This document shows positions 21,708 through 30,647 of a stretch of 31,312 nt of DNA, piece after piece. The stretch is from IMG/VR virus record IMGVR_UViG_3300047311_000248, positions 1 to 31,312 of that record; one strand, given 5' to 3'. Every line of letters begins with the position of its first letter. The first letter of the stretch is position 1. A model generated the notes under the pieces. It was not told where the DNA came from, did no database searches, and was given only the letters and a program-made list of their open reading frames with translations. Both the position numbers and the translations under genes were made by a program. This DNA comes from a virus.

Positions 21708-22753
21708 TGCCTGGGCCACAACCATACACATATGCGGAAGGCGGCGGTGCGCTGCGGCCTTACGGAGAGGATTTCTTCCAGCGGATTGTCGGCGTGCATT
21801 GGCCTAAGCCGGCCATTGCCGGTGCTGCTGCCTTTGCGACAGGTGATTTTGAAGCTTTCGTCCAATATGCCCGCACAGATTTGGCTGCCGTCAACAAAGG
21901 CAAGGCCGCGTTTGTGGAAATCATGGGTGGATTTTTCACGCTTCCGCCGTTTTATCCTCCTGGAGGAACGATCAATGCTGGCTCATTCAAGCGCGTAGGT
22001 GCTGATAGGAACAACGTAGGCGGCAAGCCGGTATTTTTGCTGGGCGGCACGGACAATGGCGGGATCGTGTCAGGTCCGCCAAAGCTTGGCGGCATAAAAG
22101 GCATCATCATAGCTTCCAAGGACGGTTACAATTGGGAGACGGTATTCACGCATCCGTCCGAGAATAAAACACCCCGTCATGGAGTTTATCTGTCTGCGAC
22201 ATCTACTATTATAGGTTTTGTATGGGACGAAAGCGCGCAGGCTTATTTTGCTGCCGGGCATCTTTGGATGCGGGCCGATACTGGACCAGATGAAGACTGG
22301 GACGTGCTGTATCAATCAGATGATGGATGGAACTGGCTGGAAGTCAGTCGCGTGTTGATGCCGAGCGATCTTACCCCGATTTACACTGGGCTTTTGACAT
22401 CGAATTTGAACAATCCGGCGAAGCTGCCGGATGGTTTCTGGAGTGGCTCCGTGAACGCAGACGAAACATTCGGTGTTACAATTCAAGTGGCCGCTCCTCC
22501 ACTTATAGACTATCGAGGTGGGTCTATAGATACCAGCCCGACCGATCAAAACGTCATAATCACCAAATACAGTGGGTTTGGACGGAAATCGAAAACCGTC
22601 AATGTCGGCTCGTTTGTCAATGCTGTATCTTATGCAAACGGCGTGTTTGTAGCCGTTGGTGGCGCGAACATCATGATTTCTGGTGACGGCGGCAATACCT
22701 GGCTTAATGCAGGCAGTTCTCCAGTTGGGATTCTTGCTGTATGCGGCGGCTGA
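21707..22753 (+). CDS. BNR/Asp-box beta-propeller virion protein, 348 aa
   Basis: Start at 21707, coupled to the preceding stop. Three Asp-box-like motifs (S-x-D-G-x-x-W) are visible: ASKDGYNWETV at about residue 137, QSDDGWNWLEV at about 203 and SGDGGNTWLNA at about 328. Between them are strands such as VFLLGGTDNGG, ATSTIIGFVWDES and VSYANGVFVAVGG. This fits a sialidase-like propeller fold. No arginine triad for sialic acid is evident, so enzymatic activity cannot be claimed. It is probably a tail-tip or receptor-binding component. Confidence 0.65.
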   Translation: MPGPQPYTYAEGGGALRPYGEDFFQRIVGVHWPKPAIAGAAAFATGDFEAFVQYARTDLAAVNKGKAAFVEIMGGFFTLPPFYPPGGTINAGSFKRVGADRNNVGGKPVFLLGGTDNGGIVSGPPKLGGIKGIIIASKDGYNWETVFTHPSENKTPRHGVYLSATSTIIGFVWDESAQAYFAAGHLWMRADTGPDEDWDVLYQSDDGWNWLEVSRVLMPSDLTPIYTGLLTSNLNNPAKLPDGFWSGSVNADETFGVTIQVAAPPLIDYRGGSIDTSPTDQNVIITKYSGFGRKSKTVNVGSFVNAVSYANGVFVAVGGANIMISGDGGNTWLNAGSSPVGILAVCGG

Positions 22754-22770
22754 CTTTCAGGAGATAACAG

Positions 22771-23736
22771 ATGGCAGGCGGAACATATCAAGGCTCGCCG
22801 GCGAGTGAAAGCACGTCGACTAGCTCCGGCACCCAACAGTCGACCGGCCAGCAGCAATCGGCTTCCTACATTCCGGATTATTCGCAAACCCCGATCCTCA
22901 ACGAGATCGCTCAATATTCCAGGCAGATGGCGCCACAGGTCTATCAGTGGGGCATGGACCAGTTCAACAAGAACCAGGGCAACATCGACTCCATGATGCG
23001 GGACGCCCTGTCCTATGCTTCGCCGCAGCGTCAGGCGGTCGACATGGGGCAGGCCGAGGCGGGCGTGCAGCAGGCATCCGAGGCGGCCCGGCAGTCGGCG
23101 ATGTCCGATCTGCAGAGCTACGGCATCGATCCTTCGGCCGGACGCTATGCGGGGCTCGACCAGGCCAATCGAGTGCAGGCGGCGGCGAGCACTGCTGGCG
23201 CCGGCAACCAACAGCGCATGGCTGACGTCGCTACCGGCAACGCCATGCAGCAACAGGCGATCTCGTCCAGCATGCAGAACGCCACCAATGTCGGCTACGG
23301 CGCGTCCAACGCGGCGAACGCGCTTCTGGGCACTGCCATGTCGTTGAAGTACCCACCGTTGGGTACGGTGTCGTCGGGGACTTCGCAGTCGTCCGGGTCC
23401 AACGTGAGCTCAAGCCAATCCCTAAGTTCCGGAGCGGGTCCTGTCATCGCCAATTTCACGCCGGGGTACAGCCAGCATTTTGGTGGCGTCATGGCGGAAG
23501 GCGGCACCGTTGGCGACAATGCCACGACTGGCGGGTTCGTCTCCAACAATCTCAGTCCATCCAACGGCGCGCAGACTGACGACGTGGATGCCCGGCTCAA
23601 CGCTGGCGAATTTGTAATCCCGCGCGATGTAACCCAATGGCTTGGTCAACAACATTTCTATAAGCTGATGGCACAGGCACGCAAGGCTCGCGCTACGGCT
23701 GGTAATTCGCCCCAAGTCGGTTACGGAGCAAACTGA
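22771..23736 (+). CDS. internal virion / ejection protein, 321 aa
   Basis: Ribosome site AGGAGAT. N-terminal 35 residues are Ser/Thr/Gln-rich and disordered, followed by a long helical region (about 40-200: ILNEIAQYSRQMAPQVYQWG, QASEAARQSAMSDLQSYGID). The C-terminal motif GGTVGDNATTGGFV, then DDVDARLNAGEFVIPRDV and QHFYKLM, is widespread in phage proteins encoded before large ejection proteins. It overlaps the next gene by one base. It likely belongs to the set of proteins carried in the head and released with DNA, like T7 gp14. Inference from order and composition. Confidence 0.6.
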   Translation: MAGGTYQGSPASESTSTSSGTQQSTGQQQSASYIPDYSQTPILNEIAQYSRQMAPQVYQWGMDQFNKNQGNIDSMMRDALSYASPQRQAVDMGQAEAGVQQASEAARQSAMSDLQSYGIDPSAGRYAGLDQANRVQAAASTAGAGNQQRMADVATGNAMQQQAISSSMQNATNVGYGASNAANALLGTAMSLKYPPLGTVSSGTSQSSGSNVSSSQSLSSGAGPVIANFTPGYSQHFGGVMAEGGTVGDNATTGGFVSNNLSPSNGAQTDDVDARLNAGEFVIPRDVTQWLGQQHFYKLMAQARKARATAGNSPQVGYGAN

Positions 23737-25640
23737 TGGCAAAGCGCAGGATCGGCTACCAGGATGGTGGCGATGTCATGGATGACATCGGTGCGGGCCC
23801 TCCCGTCCTCAATCCTGGAGCGATGGCGCAACCCAGGCAGGCTGGTGGCGGCGGCAGGGGGTTGTCCGGCCTGATCAGCCAGGGCGTCAGCAACGCCAAA
23901 CAGGAGTGCATGGAAGACGCCGTTGGGCGGGGGAGCCGCCATGCGTCGGCGGAATGCGCGGATGCCGGGACTTTTGCGCGCGGGGGCCCGGTTGGATACG
24001 CCAACGGCGGCGCTATCCAGCCCGGCGCCGACATGAACCGGCGTGCTTCTCTCCTTGCCGGCTTGCGCAAACGCTACGACGCCATGATCGGCATGGCGCA
24101 GGGCGCGCTGGCGCACCGGGACGAGGATGCAGCCATCCGTTTCGCCCAGCGGGCCCACGACATGGTGCCGGACGGCAAGAGCTTGATCCTGCATGTGCAG
24201 CCCGATGGCAACGTCCTTGCGATCGTCCACGATCCGCGCGGCGGCGAGCACAGCCGGCATGTCATGACGCCGGATCAGTTCCACCATTATTTAATCGGTC
24301 CGGCGACCAGCTTCGACCATGTGATCGAGAACGGTGTCGGGCATAATCTCGGCATCGCGACTGGGCGGCCGACGCCGCGCCAACCGGACCACCCTGCCGA
24401 TCCGATCCACAAGGTGCGCCAGGTGCTGCAGCACACCCGCAAGATGTTCGGCGTCGACAAGATCGGCCAGGCCCCGCCGCGCGTGGGGTATGCGGTAGGT
24501 GGCCCGGTGCGGGTCGACGATACGTTGCCGCCGGATCCGGCATGGACAACTCAGGATGAGCGAGACAATCCGCCGCCCCCTGATGCACCGGATGACAGGC
24601 AGCCTTTGTGGGAGCAATTTGCACGCAAACATTTTGGCTACGGCGACGTTCCAGACGTCGGCACAGAGCCAGTTCCTTCTGATGATGAGGCTGATCGCAC
24701 ACCGTTGTACCAACAATGGGCGCAGAAACATCTCGGCCCGATCAAGGACACGATTGCGAGCTATCTCGGCGGCGCCAATGCAGCGTCTCCGCAGGAAGTA
24801 GATAGCACCCTGCAAGGCGTCGCCGAGCAAAATCCCGGCCTAACCATTCCCGAAACCGTGCAGCGGGCAGTTGCCGAGCAAAATCCGAGCTTGAACGCTT
24901 CCGGAACTACTTCGGGGGACGATAGAACTGTGGGCACTGGTTACGGTGGGGCTCAGACTAATCAGCCGTCGTCGAACGACAATCGCGAAGAGTTCTTTCG
25001 GCGATTGATGGCGGACCGGGACAAGGCGGTCAGTCAGTATGTCATTCAGGCCCCAGGGTCGCGGGCGCAAAGCAGCAGTCTGCTTCCCGAAACCGGGTTG
25101 CTGTCTTCTACTGACACCAAGACCGGAAAAGTCACGGAAACACCGCTCGGCATGCGGCAGCGCGAGGCAGCACAGACCCCCTCCCTACATGAGTTTTTGA
25201 ACCCTAAACCTGCTGTCGCTGGCGCCCTTCCCGCGCCGCCGAAAATGACCGGCAACAAGGCCGTGGACGAGCACAACATAGCGATCTGGAAAGAGCAGGC
25301 GATTGCTGCTCGCGGCTCGATCAGTCAGCAGAATGCCGCTACGGCGATCCAACAGCGTGCCGCCACCGCCGCCGAGGCAGGCATGTCCAGGGATGCCATA
25401 GCGGTTCTGCGGAATATCCAGGCCAAAGGCGGCGCCGAAACGGACGATGAGAAATTCGTAGAGCGTGAATACACTACGCGCGTCAGGCAAAATCTTGAAA
25501 AAATGAAAGGTCAGGGCGGCGGTCAGGCGCAAGCAGGTGGCCAACAGCGGGTCAAAGTTGGCTCGATCGCGGAAGCACGCAAGCTGCCGAGCGGCACGCT
25601 GATAACGCTACCTGACGGATCACCGGGGCAAGTACCCTGA
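23736..25640 (+). CDS. internal virion / ejection protein, 634 aa
   Basis: Start coupled to the upstream stop. The protein is Gly/Ala/Pro-rich and repetitive. Several R-x-G-Y-x-x-GG segments (RRIGYQDGGDV, GPVGYANGGAI, PPRVGYAVGGPV) separate a helical domain (about 100-135, RRASLLAGLRKRYDAMIGMA) and a compact beta segment with SLILHVQPDGNVLAIVHD and VMTPDQFHHYL. Two near repeats of WEQFARKHFGYGD and YQQWAQKHLGPIKD occur near 290-330, and two of AEQNPGL/AEQNPSL near 360-380. The C-terminal third is helical. It is a probable ejection protein. No enzyme domain is recognised. Confidence 0.6.
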   Translation: MAKRRIGYQDGGDVMDDIGAGPPVLNPGAMAQPRQAGGGGRGLSGLISQGVSNAKQECMEDAVGRGSRHASAECADAGTFARGGPVGYANGGAIQPGADMNRRASLLAGLRKRYDAMIGMAQGALAHRDEDAAIRFAQRAHDMVPDGKSLILHVQPDGNVLAIVHDPRGGEHSRHVMTPDQFHHYLIGPATSFDHVIENGVGHNLGIATGRPTPRQPDHPADPIHKVRQVLQHTRKMFGVDKIGQAPPRVGYAVGGPVRVDDTLPPDPAWTTQDERDNPPPPDAPDDRQPLWEQFARKHFGYGDVPDVGTEPVPSDDEADRTPLYQQWAQKHLGPIKDTIASYLGGANAASPQEVDSTLQGVAEQNPGLTIPETVQRAVAEQNPSLNASGTTSGDDRTVGTGYGGAQTNQPSSNDNREEFFRRLMADRDKAVSQYVIQAPGSRAQSSSLLPETGLLSSTDTKTGKVTETPLGMRQREAAQTPSLHEFLNPKPAVAGALPAPPKMTGNKAVDEHNIAIWKEQAIAARGSISQQNAATAIQQRAATAAEAGMSRDAIAVLRNIQAKGGAETDDEKFVEREYTTRVRQNLEKMKGQGGGQAQAGGQQRVKVGSIAEARKLPSGTLITLPDGSPGQVP

Positions 25641-28600
25641 TGGCTGATGACGACGATGACGAGTCCGATGACGACCTGCAGTCGGAGCAGCCTGTACAGG
25701 TAGCGGACGCCGGAGCCGACGACTGGTCCGCGTTCCGCACGCAGCCTGCAACGCAGCCCTCCAGACCGACCGACGAATGGGCGGCGTTTCGCCAGCCGCA
25801 AACATCCGGCGCAGGCGACGAATGGGCAGCGTTCCGCACCGGGCAACAACAACCGCAACAGCCGAAGGCCGAGAGCCCGTTCTGGACGACGCTGCGCCAT
25901 GTCGCGCATGGGCTGTTGCCGTCTGCCGCTGGTCTGGCGGCAATTCCGGGCGGCATTGCAGCGGGCGCCGCCATCGGCCTACCAGAGGCGGGTATAGGTG
26001 CCATTCCGGGCGCCTTCATCGGTGGTAGCTTGGCTTACATGGGGGCACGCGCCGCTCAGGACACTGGCGCCAAGCTGCTGGGCTTCGGTGACGACCAGCA
26101 AATGGCGGCCGACGATGCCGCTAACCCCAAGTCGGCGGTAGTGGGCGACATCCTGAGTGCAGCGCCGTTCCTTGGTCCGGGTGCTGCACCCGCTGCCGTG
26201 CGGGCGGGCGGCGCGCTGTTCGGCGCGGGCATGGAGGCGTTCAATCAGTGGAAGTCGGGCGAGGATTTCGACCCAGCACGACTTGCCATAGCGGGCGCTG
26301 GTGGCGCCTTCTTGACCACGCCAACCCGGGCTGGCGAGGCGATCGGCTCCAGGGCGGCGGCTGCCATCGGTCGACCCGATCTGTGGCACGGACCGGCTGC
26401 CGGCGAGAGCAAGGGGACTGCTACAGAACAGCCATCGCCTAAAGCTGGAACGCCGGTCGAGCCTGGCGCCGCTGCAGCCACGCCGGAAGCGACGGCTCCG
26501 GCCGGCGACAGAACCGGTCCGGAGGATCTTGGCAAGGAGGCGCCGCCTGCTTCCGCCGTCCAGCAGGGGGGGGGCACCGAGGGACTAGTCCCCGATCCGG
26601 CGCTGGACGCAGCGATCCGCGCCAAGATGGAGCCAGAGGGCGAAGCTGCAGCCCCGCCGCCGGGACAAGAGCCAGCAGCTCCGGCAATCCCGTCGGTTGC
26701 CGCCGAGCAGCAGGCGCAGCCAGCAACCCCGCGCGAGGCCATCGCGCAGCGCGCCCCGGGCGAGACGGTTGGGGAGGCGATGCGGCGGCAAGTCCTGGAG
26801 CGTGGCCGCTCCGGGCGTCCGATCGAGACCGAACCGCTGCCGATCGGCACCGAGCCGGCGATCCTCGAGAAAGGCCTGGAGCGGGCGACCGGACCTCGAC
26901 CCGAGGCTGAGCCGGCACCGCCAGGTCCGCCGCCGGGTGCAGGCGCGCCCCCACCAAAGCCGCCCACGGTCGGGCAGGCAGCGGCTGCGGGGGCCGGAAA
27001 GACGCCGCCGCCTGGTGCGCCGCCTAGCATGCCGAAGAACCGCTCGAACTTAAGCAATCTGTGGCGATCGATGAAGCTGCTAGTCGGGTCCGACATTGGG
27101 CCCTATGGCCGGGTAGCGGAACATGTCATTCGCGGGTCTTATGGTGAGGCCCAACGACTATTCGAGCAATCCATAAACCTGCTCAATCCACATCAGGAAA
27201 CGATTAGCGCCATGAGCGCTGCGGACCGCGCGGCGATGAACAACAAGATCGAAGGTGGCGACCGGTTCCCTGACTGGCAGCCTACGCCCGAGCAGCAGCA
27301 CGCGATGGACGACGTCAAGAAAGCGATGGACTTGTGGAAAGGAAAACTGCAGGGCCTTGGGCGCACAGAGGAGATGAATTTTGTCGAGAACTATCTCACG
27401 CATATGTACTCGAACCCGGAGGCCGAAACTCGTCAATTTTTCAGCCAATTTGGCAAGCGGGGCGGCGCGGGCAGCACCAAGGCACGAACCCATGCAACCT
27501 ACGAGGACGCCAAAGACGCTGGTCTAACGCCAATCAGCGACAATCCGATCGAGCTTGCGACGCGCTATGGCCTGTCGATGAAACAGTTCATCGCGGCCAA
27601 TGACGTCCTCGAGCGCGGGGTCAAGACCGGGGTTGTCGGATATTTCACGCCCGGGAAAATGGTCGGCGCCACCGGCTCTCCCGAACCGCACCAGGTCGGC
27701 GGACCGCCTCCCGGCTGGAAGAAACTCAATGCTCCGTCCAAAGGACCTTTCCTTGAGGCTTATGCGCCAGAGGATTTTGCCGACAAGTACAACGCCTTCT
27801 ACAGCCAGGGCCTGCGAGGGGCACACGCACCCATCTACGACGCTTTGCGCAGTGCAAATGCCGGGTGGACAATGATGGAGCTCGGGCTGAACGCCTATCA
27901 CTTTTTCACCATGGCCAACGAGGCGATCATTTCGGACGTGAAGCGTGGACTCGATCAGTTTTTTACCGGCCAGTTCAAGGAGGGAGCCAAGACCATCGCC
28001 GGAGCGCCGCTCGCACCCGGAACCCGCTACATCGAAGGCAAGCGGTTCCAGCGGGAGTACCTCGACCCGAACAGCACAAATCCGATTGCGTCGATCATGG
28101 CCGAAGCCAATGCACGACCGGTCGGCCGCGGACACGCCTACGACATCCTCGGCAGCGCCGGCGACGAGAACATATCCCGCGGATCGTTCATCAAGAATTT
28201 CGACAAGGACAAGATCAACTCCCAGCTCAAGCAGGCATGGGACGACGTTAAGGATGATTGGGGCCTAGCCGACACCGTCGGAAAGCAGGCCATGTTCCCA
28301 TTCAAGCAGGCATCTCGCGTTCTGCAGACCGTCGGCGCCCCGCTGTTCGACAAGTACATTCCGGCGCTCAAGGCCGGTGCCATGCACGCTCAGATGGCGG
28401 ACTGGCTGGCGGCCAACCCGCATATCGACATCAACACTCCGGCGGGCCGGCAGGCGGCCGTGGAGATGGCCATGAAGATTTCAGATAGCGTGGACAATGC
28501 CTTCGGCGAGATGGTGCATGACAATCTTTTTATGAACCAGGCGCTGCGGCATGCGGCGATGGTCGCCATGCGTTCGTTCTCGTGGTCGATCGGCGCCATG

Positions 28601-29320
28601 CGCCAAATCGGCGGGGGCACCTACGCCGCCGGCAAGGCTGCAGCACTGTCGCTCAAAACCGGTGAAAACCGCTTCAGCATGGCGCATCCGGAATTTGATC
28701 CGCGGATCAGCTATGCCATCGCCTTCCCGTTTGTGGTGGCGACCATATCGGCCATCTATCAGGGTCTGCGGGCCGGCGAAGCCCCACAAGACTGGCGCGA
28801 CCTCTACGCCCCGCGGACAGGCGGCACCGTCCCGGGGCTCGGCGGCAAAGGGCAGGTGCCGGAGCACGCCTTGATGCCAGGATTCCAGAAGGACGTTTAC
28901 GGCTGGCTCAGCCATCCACTGCGAGAGGCCTACGCCAAGCTGGGCGGCCTTCCCACGACGGCCATCGAACATATCACCAACCGGGACTGGCGCGGCGACC
29001 CCATCGCCCAGCGCGGAGCCAGCCCAATCGATCAGTTCCAGCAGCACATGGCGCATCTGTTCAGCAAGTTGGGACCGATCGGGGCTAGAGCCATAGCCAA
29101 GGGGCAGCCGGCGACCTCGGGGATCACCCCCGTGGAAACCGCCCTCGGCTTCCGTGCCCCAGGCGTCGACATCCAAGATCCACAACGCCTCGAGAAATGG
29201 ATGGCCGCGTCGGCGAAGAAGGAATGGAAGGGCAAGGAGCGGCACGACAAGACAGAGCAACGCAAGTACGCGCGTGAACGGGTTTATGATCCGCGAGAAC
29301 GAGAGCAACAGCCACAGTAA
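25640..29320 (+). CDS. very large internal virion (ejection) protein, 1226 aa
   Basis: It starts at 25640, overlapping the preceding stop. The N-terminus is acidic with repeats ([24 protein letters not shown]), followed by glycine-rich hydrophobic segments (about 95-150, [33 protein letters not shown]) that could insert into membrane. A Pro/Ala-rich region covers about 250-460. The helical C-terminal half ([58 protein letters not shown]) resembles domains at the C-terminus of large polyvalent phage proteins (LPD38-like). It is analogous in size and place to T7 gp16. I see no lytic transglycosylase motif. It probably forms a trans-envelope conduit for DNA. Confidence 0.68.
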   Translation: MADDDDDESDDDLQSEQPVQVADAGADDWSAFRTQPATQPSRPTDEWAAFRQPQTSGAGDEWAAFRTGQQQPQQPKAESPFWTTLRHVAHGLLPSAAGLAAIPGGIAAGAAIGLPEAGIGAIPGAFIGGSLAYMGARAAQDTGAKLLGFGDDQQMAADDAANPKSAVVGDILSAAPFLGPGAAPAAVRAGGALFGAGMEAFNQWKSGEDFDPARLAIAGAGGAFLTTPTRAGEAIGSRAAAAIGRPDLWHGPAAGESKGTATEQPSPKAGTPVEPGAAAATPEATAPAGDRTGPEDLGKEAPPASAVQQGGGTEGLVPDPALDAAIRAKMEPEGEAAAPPPGQEPAAPAIPSVAAEQQAQPATPREAIAQRAPGETVGEAMRRQVLERGRSGRPIETEPLPIGTEPAILEKGLERATGPRPEAEPAPPGPPPGAGAPPPKPPTVGQAAAAGAGKTPPPGAPPSMPKNRSNLSNLWRSMKLLVGSDIGPYGRVAEHVIRGSYGEAQRLFEQSINLLNPHQETISAMSAADRAAMNNKIEGGDRFPDWQPTPEQQHAMDDVKKAMDLWKGKLQGLGRTEEMNFVENYLTHMYSNPEAETRQFFSQFGKRGGAGSTKARTHATYEDAKDAGLTPISDNPIELATRYGLSMKQFIAANDVLERGVKTGVVGYFTPGKMVGATGSPEPHQVGGPPPGWKKLNAPSKGPFLEAYAPEDFADKYNAFYSQGLRGAHAPIYDALRSANAGWTMMELGLNAYHFFTMANEAIISDVKRGLDQFFTGQFKEGAKTIAGAPLAPGTRYIEGKRFQREYLDPNSTNPIASIMAEANARPVGRGHAYDILGSAGDENISRGSFIKNFDKDKINSQLKQAWDDVKDDWGLADTVGKQAMFPFKQASRVLQTVGAPLFDKYIPALKAGAMHAQMADWLAANPHIDINTPAGRQAAVEMAMKISDSVDNAFGEMVHDNLFMNQALRHAAMVAMRSFSWSIGAMRQIGGGTYAAGKAAALSLKTGENRFSMAHPEFDPRISYAIAFPFVVATISAIYQGLRAGEAPQDWRDLYAPRTGGTVPGLGGKGQVPEHALMPGFQKDVYGWLSHPLREAYAKLGGLPTTAIEHITNRDWRGDPIAQRGASPIDQFQQHMAHLFSKLGPIGARAIAKGQPATSGITPVETALGFRAPGVDIQDPQRLEKWMAASAKKEWKGKERHDKTEQRKYARERVYDPREREQQPQ

Positions 29321-29331
29321 GGGGAGCAAGC

Positions 29332-29490
29332 ATGCCGATTAAATCTCAAGCCATGCGAGGCGCGATGTACGCGGCGGCCGCCGGCAAGAGCACGCTCGGC
29401 ATTCCGAAAAAGGTTGGCAAGGAATTCGTCGCGACTGACAAGCCCGGCAAGCTGCCGGCCAAAGCGCCCAAACCGAAGAAAGGACGATGA
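29332..29490 (+). CDS. small basic phage protein, 52 aa
   Basis: Site AAGGGGAG precedes the ATG at 29332. The peptide reads [20 protein letters not shown], then [20 protein letters not shown] and a basic Pro/Lys tail. I have seen proteins with the [20 protein letters not shown] pattern in many phages, where they are uncharacterised. High basicity suggests association with DNA in the head. It follows the large ejection protein by 11 bases. Confidence 0.7.
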   Translation: MPIKSQAMRGAMYAAAAGKSTLGIPKKVGKEFVATDKPGKLPAKAPKPKKGR

Positions 29491-29493
29491 CCC

Positions 29494-29811
29494 ATGGCCC
29501 TCCCAGATGCAGCCCGCAAGGCAATGTTCGCGAATATCGCCAGCAACAAGCTCCCCGGCACCGGACCCGCACTTCCGCGGCCGCCTCGAGCGCCGCGGCC
29601 CTCAGGCATGAGCAAGGGCACGGGGCCGATGCCCGCCAGCTATGCCGCGGGGGGGCCGGTGATCCAAGAATCCCGCAGCCGATTCATGAAAACGCCGAAT
29701 GTTTTCACTACCGATATCGAACGCCAAAGCTATCCTAAGTCTGGCAAAACTGGCGAGATGTCGAACACCACCAAGGATAAGTCATTGCCCGCGATTAAAC
29801 CGCGCGCCTGA
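29494..29811 (+). CDS. small Pro/Gly-rich protein, 105 aa
   Basis: It starts three bases after the preceding stop. The N-terminus (DAARKAMFANIASNKLPG) is helical, then a Pro/Arg-rich stretch and YAAGGPVIQESRSRFMKTP. The C-terminus is hydrophilic and basic. The AAGGPV motif echoes the GG segments of the ejection proteins upstream, suggesting a small virion or internal component. No family is recognised. Confidence 0.5.
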   Translation: MALPDAARKAMFANIASNKLPGTGPALPRPPRAPRPSGMSKGTGPMPASYAAGGPVIQESRSRFMKTPNVFTTDIERQSYPKSGKTGEMSNTTKDKSLPAIKPRA

Positions 29812-30001
29812 TTTACCCAGGAGTTCCGAGTGCCGACGGGCGATGAATGGTTCCTGTCCCGAATCGCATAGCCCGGGAAAGCCAAGGACGGTCAAACTCT
29901 CTCGTTGGTTGACATCAGACCGATCTGCGGAGTGCGGCACTCGGAAGCTTCTTGCGGGACCATTCATTGCGCACACACCCAAAGCCGAGCATGAATGGCC
30001 C
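29812..30001. repeat. non-coding gap with three copies of ATGAATGG
   Basis: No convincing gene is present; a 13-codon ORF starting with GTG near 29830 is the only one with a plausible ribosome site. ATGAATGG occurs at 29843 and 29991 and inverted at 29960-29967. The first and the inverted copy form 9-bp arms (29843-29851 with 29959-29967) and both lie beside CCC/GGG runs. This could be a protein-binding array or a remnant of rearrangement. Confidence 0.4.
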
Positions 30002-30196
30002 GTGACCAGATCGCATAAAAAGACCCCGATCGCCGGCTTCACCACCGTGCGCAGCGAAAAGGCTTTCAAGCAGGTGGAAAACCGGCGACAGCGTGCCGCT
30101 GTGCGTACAGGGCAGGAATTCATTCCCGAGTCATACGGACCCAAGGATGGACGGCAATGGCTCGGCAAGGACTATCCAAAAGCCTTGCGCAAATAA
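30002..30196 (+). CDS. small basic protein, 64 aa
   Basis: GTG at 30002 is the likely start; the ribosome site is poor. The product begins RSHKKTPIAGFTTVRSEKAF and continues KQVENRRQRAAVRT, ending DGRQWLGKDYPKAL. This recalls a widespread family of short basic bacterial and phage proteins with the pattern R-x-x-KTPI-x-G-x-T, S-E-K and a C-terminal DGRxW. Function unknown to me. It is the last rightward gene and ends 11 bases before the parS-like palindrome. Confidence 0.6.
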   Translation: MTRSHKKTPIAGFTTVRSEKAFKQVENRRQRAAVRTGQEFIPESYGPKDGRQWLGKDYPKALRK

Positions 30197-30207
30197 ATCG
30201 TCGCGGG

Positions 30208-30221
30208 GTTTCACGTGAAAC
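30208..30221. promoter_or_regulatory. parS: parS-like ParB-binding palindrome
   Basis: The perfect 14-bp palindrome GTTTCACGTGAAAC is identical to the core of the chromosomal parS site known from Caulobacter and other bacteria. It is the only copy I find in the window. It lies between the converging ends of a rightward and a leftward gene, abutting the stop codon of the latter. A specific 14-mer is expected by chance about once in 10^8 bases per strand, so chance is unlikely. ParB genes are not present here. Confidence 0.8.
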
Positions 30222-30470
30222 TCAACAATCCTCTCCTTGCGCCATGTGGCGGCTTATTGCCTTCTGATCGTGATATTCCAAATTCTGTGGTTCAACCCAT
30301 CGGATCAGCCGAACCTCGACCTCGACAACACCGCACCCACCAGGGAGACAGGCTTTCTTCTCCCGCAGGGATTTCTCGCTCGGGAAAAGAACTGTTCCGT
30401 CCGCGTCGGCCTCGAGTTGGTGCTGCCAATCGATGCCGTCCATGAAGCATCGAACCGTTCCGTCCGCCAT
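30222..30470 (-). CDS. conserved hypothetical protein, 82 aa
   Basis: Start at 30470 (minus strand), with AGGAGG six bases upstream; a longer in-frame start at 30512 would absorb this site. The sequence begins MADGTVRCFMDGIDWQHQL, contains FPSEKSLREKKACLPGGCGV, and a strand-rich VEVEVRLIRWVEPQN. I recall similar short proteins in rhizobial genomes and their phages, without a known function. It runs in the same direction as the integrase, about 180 bases downstream of it, and may be co-transcribed. Its stop touches the parS-like palindrome. Confidence 0.7.
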   Translation of the reverse strand: MADGTVRCFMDGIDWQHQLEADADGTVLFPSEKSLREKKACLPGGCGVVEVEVRLIRWVEPQNLEYHDQKAISRHMAQGEDC

Positions 30471-30530
30471 CTTCCGCCTCCTGCGGCTCCCTGCGCCGTG
30501 TTGCCTGTTCAATCGCTACTGACATTCAAT

Positions 30531-30591
30531 GATTTCAATGGCCCGGCGCTTTTGGGCGCTGAGCGGAAACACCCCTTAACCAATTGAAATC
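30531..30591. repeat. inverted repeat between integrase and the 82-aa gene
   Basis: GATTTCAAT (30531-30539) and ATTGAAATC (30583-30591) are 9-bp inverted repeats around a GC-rich centre with a possible GCGC/GCGC hairpin. It lies 57 bases beyond the integrase stop, followed by two TAGTCA repeats (30604-30619). It could be a terminator, an integrase arm-site region or part of an attachment site. The remaining bases of the gap hold nothing else I recognise. Confidence 0.35.
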
Positions 30592-30647
30592 GCTAGATCC
30601 TGGTAGTCAATGCTAGTCATCGATGTTCGCGTTGCGTTTCCGGTGAT

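Noticed and set aside
28481-29329. 282-aa ORF on the minus strand, and similar long antisense ORFs at 349-1089, 3161-3826, 9781-10623 and 26245-27096
   Set aside because: These are GC-rich shadow frames opposite clear genes, with low-complexity Arg/Pro/Ala/Gly composition and no recognisable motifs.
30237-30587. 116-aa rightward ORF with hydrophobic N-terminus
   Set aside because: The leftward 82-aa frame in the same place has a strong ribosome site and a recognisable conserved pattern; only one can be real.
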